Assembly (NCBI RefSeq): GCF_004364575.1
Contig: NZ_SOAG01000015.1
Span: 17,602 to 81,601, forward strand
Origin: Myroides indicus
Lineage (GTDB): Bacteria > Bacteroidota > Bacteroidia > Flavobacteriales > Flavobacteriaceae
Direction of reading: 5' to 3'
Length of the DNA stretch: 64,000 bases
Of this stretch, positions 63,632 through 64,000 are shown in pieces; within the stretch, counting starts at the first letter, position 1, and each line of letters opens with the position of its first letter. The notes beneath the pieces were generated by a model. It did no database searches. It was given only the letters and a program-made list of their open reading frames with translations, and was not told the origin of the DNA. A program made the translations under genes and the position numbers.

Positions 63632-63752
63632 TATAACCATTCTTTGATAGCTGTTACCAAGTAAATAGCAGTAAGCGATCCAAAAGAGAGTTTTCTGAAA
63701 AGCTTTATATGTAGAATAGTAGCGCCTTCTGTAATATTTTTGATATTATAAT
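63631..63752 (-). pseudogene. 3' remnant of a minus-strand gene interrupted by the IS982 end
   Basis: A minus-strand frame is open from the presumed IS boundary at 63752 to a TAA at 63631-63633. It reads NIKNITEGATILHIKLFRKL and then GSLTAIYLVTAIKEWL, a protein-like sequence of about 40 residues. Its upstream part would lie beyond the insertion sequence to the right of the window. The family is not recognised. That it is a real truncated gene is inferred from codon quality and the abrupt IS junction. Confidence 0.5.
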
Positions 63753-64000
63753 ACCCGTTGTGCATTTTAAATAATACACACTTTTAAGTTATTGATATTC
63801 CTATTGAAATATTCTTTGTTGATGAATTGTACAACTGTTAACGCCGTTATTTTAGCTAATAATCTGGTTTTGAAACCTTCAAATGTCTTGGCGTAATTAC
63901 GTCTCATCATAAATTGGTCGCACAATTGCGAGAACAAGGTTTCAATTCTCTTTCGTTGTTTTTTGAACAAATAAAATTGTGGTTTATAATCCTTTTGATT
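63753..64000 (-). mobile_element. IS982-family insertion sequence, one end only
   Basis: The left end on this map probably starts at ACCCGTTGTGCATTTTAAA (63753), a sequence that begins ACCC as IS982 ends do. The transposase reading frame runs toward it from the right edge. The other end lies outside the window, so length and target duplication cannot be measured. Confidence 0.75.
63767..64000 (-). CDS. IS982-family transposase, C-terminal part (cut by window edge)
   Basis: The visible 77 codons continue without a stop to base 64000, so the gene starts outside the window; a TTG at 63970 is not the start. The conserved IS982 C terminus is clear: KKQRKRIETLFSQLCDQFMM, then RRNYAKTFEGFKTRLLAKI, then a final FNRNINNLK segment. 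The Glu in RIETLFSQ is the usual position of the last catalytic acid in this DDE family. The reading frame is intact as far as seen. Confidence 0.93.
   Translation of the reverse strand, partial: NQKDYKPQFYLFKKQRKRIETLFSQLCDQFMMRRNYAKTFEGFKTRLLAKITALTVVQFINKEYFNRNINNLKVCII

Overview
The window looks like chromosomal DNA of a member of the Flavobacteriaceae (Bacteroidota). The evidence is an AT-rich sequence, many -7 promoter boxes of the Bacteroidota type TAnnTTTG, few Shine-Dalgarno sequences, a fused CcoNO oxidase subunit, flavobacterial small families (DUF6095, DUF3822, DUF4293, DUF2911, TIGR03643) and a flavobacterial-type Rho with a long Lys/Asn-rich insert. I cannot name the genus with confidence. 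No rRNA or tRNA gene was seen. The only clear mobile element is an IS982-type transposase cut by the right edge.

Layout. (1) 1-8.6 kb, plus strand: cbb3 cytochrome oxidase cluster, ccoI (5' end outside the window), ccoS, ccoNO, ccoQ, ccoP, ccoG, ccoH and a TauE/SafE-like membrane protein. Five tandem ATTAGGT heptamers abut the ccoS start, and a 113-bp inverted-repeat element lies between ccoP and ccoG. (2) 8.7-14.6 kb, minus strand: bshC (bacillithiol synthesis), an SdpI-family gene with its own promoter and dyad, then a compact operon DUF2089 regulator / Yip1-like membrane protein / alpha/beta hydrolase / PH-like membrane protein (decayed) / SdpI / SdpI (decayed). (3) 14.6-20.8 kb, minus: a very long secreted YwqK-type repeat protein, TIGR03643 protein, EamA transporter and htpG. 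(4) 20.8-31.8 kb: lipocalin-like and OmpA lipoproteins, PspC/PadR pair, DUF4442, TIGR01777 oxidoreductase, grpE-dnaJ, an ABC exporter, an NtrC-like response regulator and a one-domain DEAD-like protein. (5) 31.8-45.5 kb: core genes (coaD, ddl, PASTA protein, rluD, tilS, dsbD-like, purB, Sir2, TrmH-like, TerC, murQ) and the RNase P RNA gene. One 0.6-kb stretch holds decayed coding sequence. (6) 45.5-64 kb: rsmD, DUF3822, RecD/Dda-like helicase, kdsB, ilvE, two small lipoproteins, mnmD, AraC-type regulator, lpdA, an MsbA-like exporter, truA, M64 peptidase, phosphoesterase, rho, and the IS982 end inserted into a small minus-strand reading frame.

Most interesting signals. First, grpE-dnaJ and htpG share an upstream arrangement: TGWCA-N3-TGACA, then 11-12 bp, then TTGG with a G 12 bases downstream in TTGA. 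This looks like an activator site plus a sigma-54-type -24/-12 promoter, and an NtrC-family activator is encoded 2.5 kb after dnaJ. Second, the DUF2089/Yip1/hydrolase/PH/SdpI operon combines families known in Bacillus for resistance to peptide toxins. It is partly decayed here, with lesions that can be read in the sequence. A separate SdpI gene nearby has a perfect 9-bp-arm dyad laid over its -33 element.

Many apparent upstream TTG starts (EamA transporter, truA, PASTA protein, lipocalin) lie inside promoter boxes. The starts given here were corrected for this.
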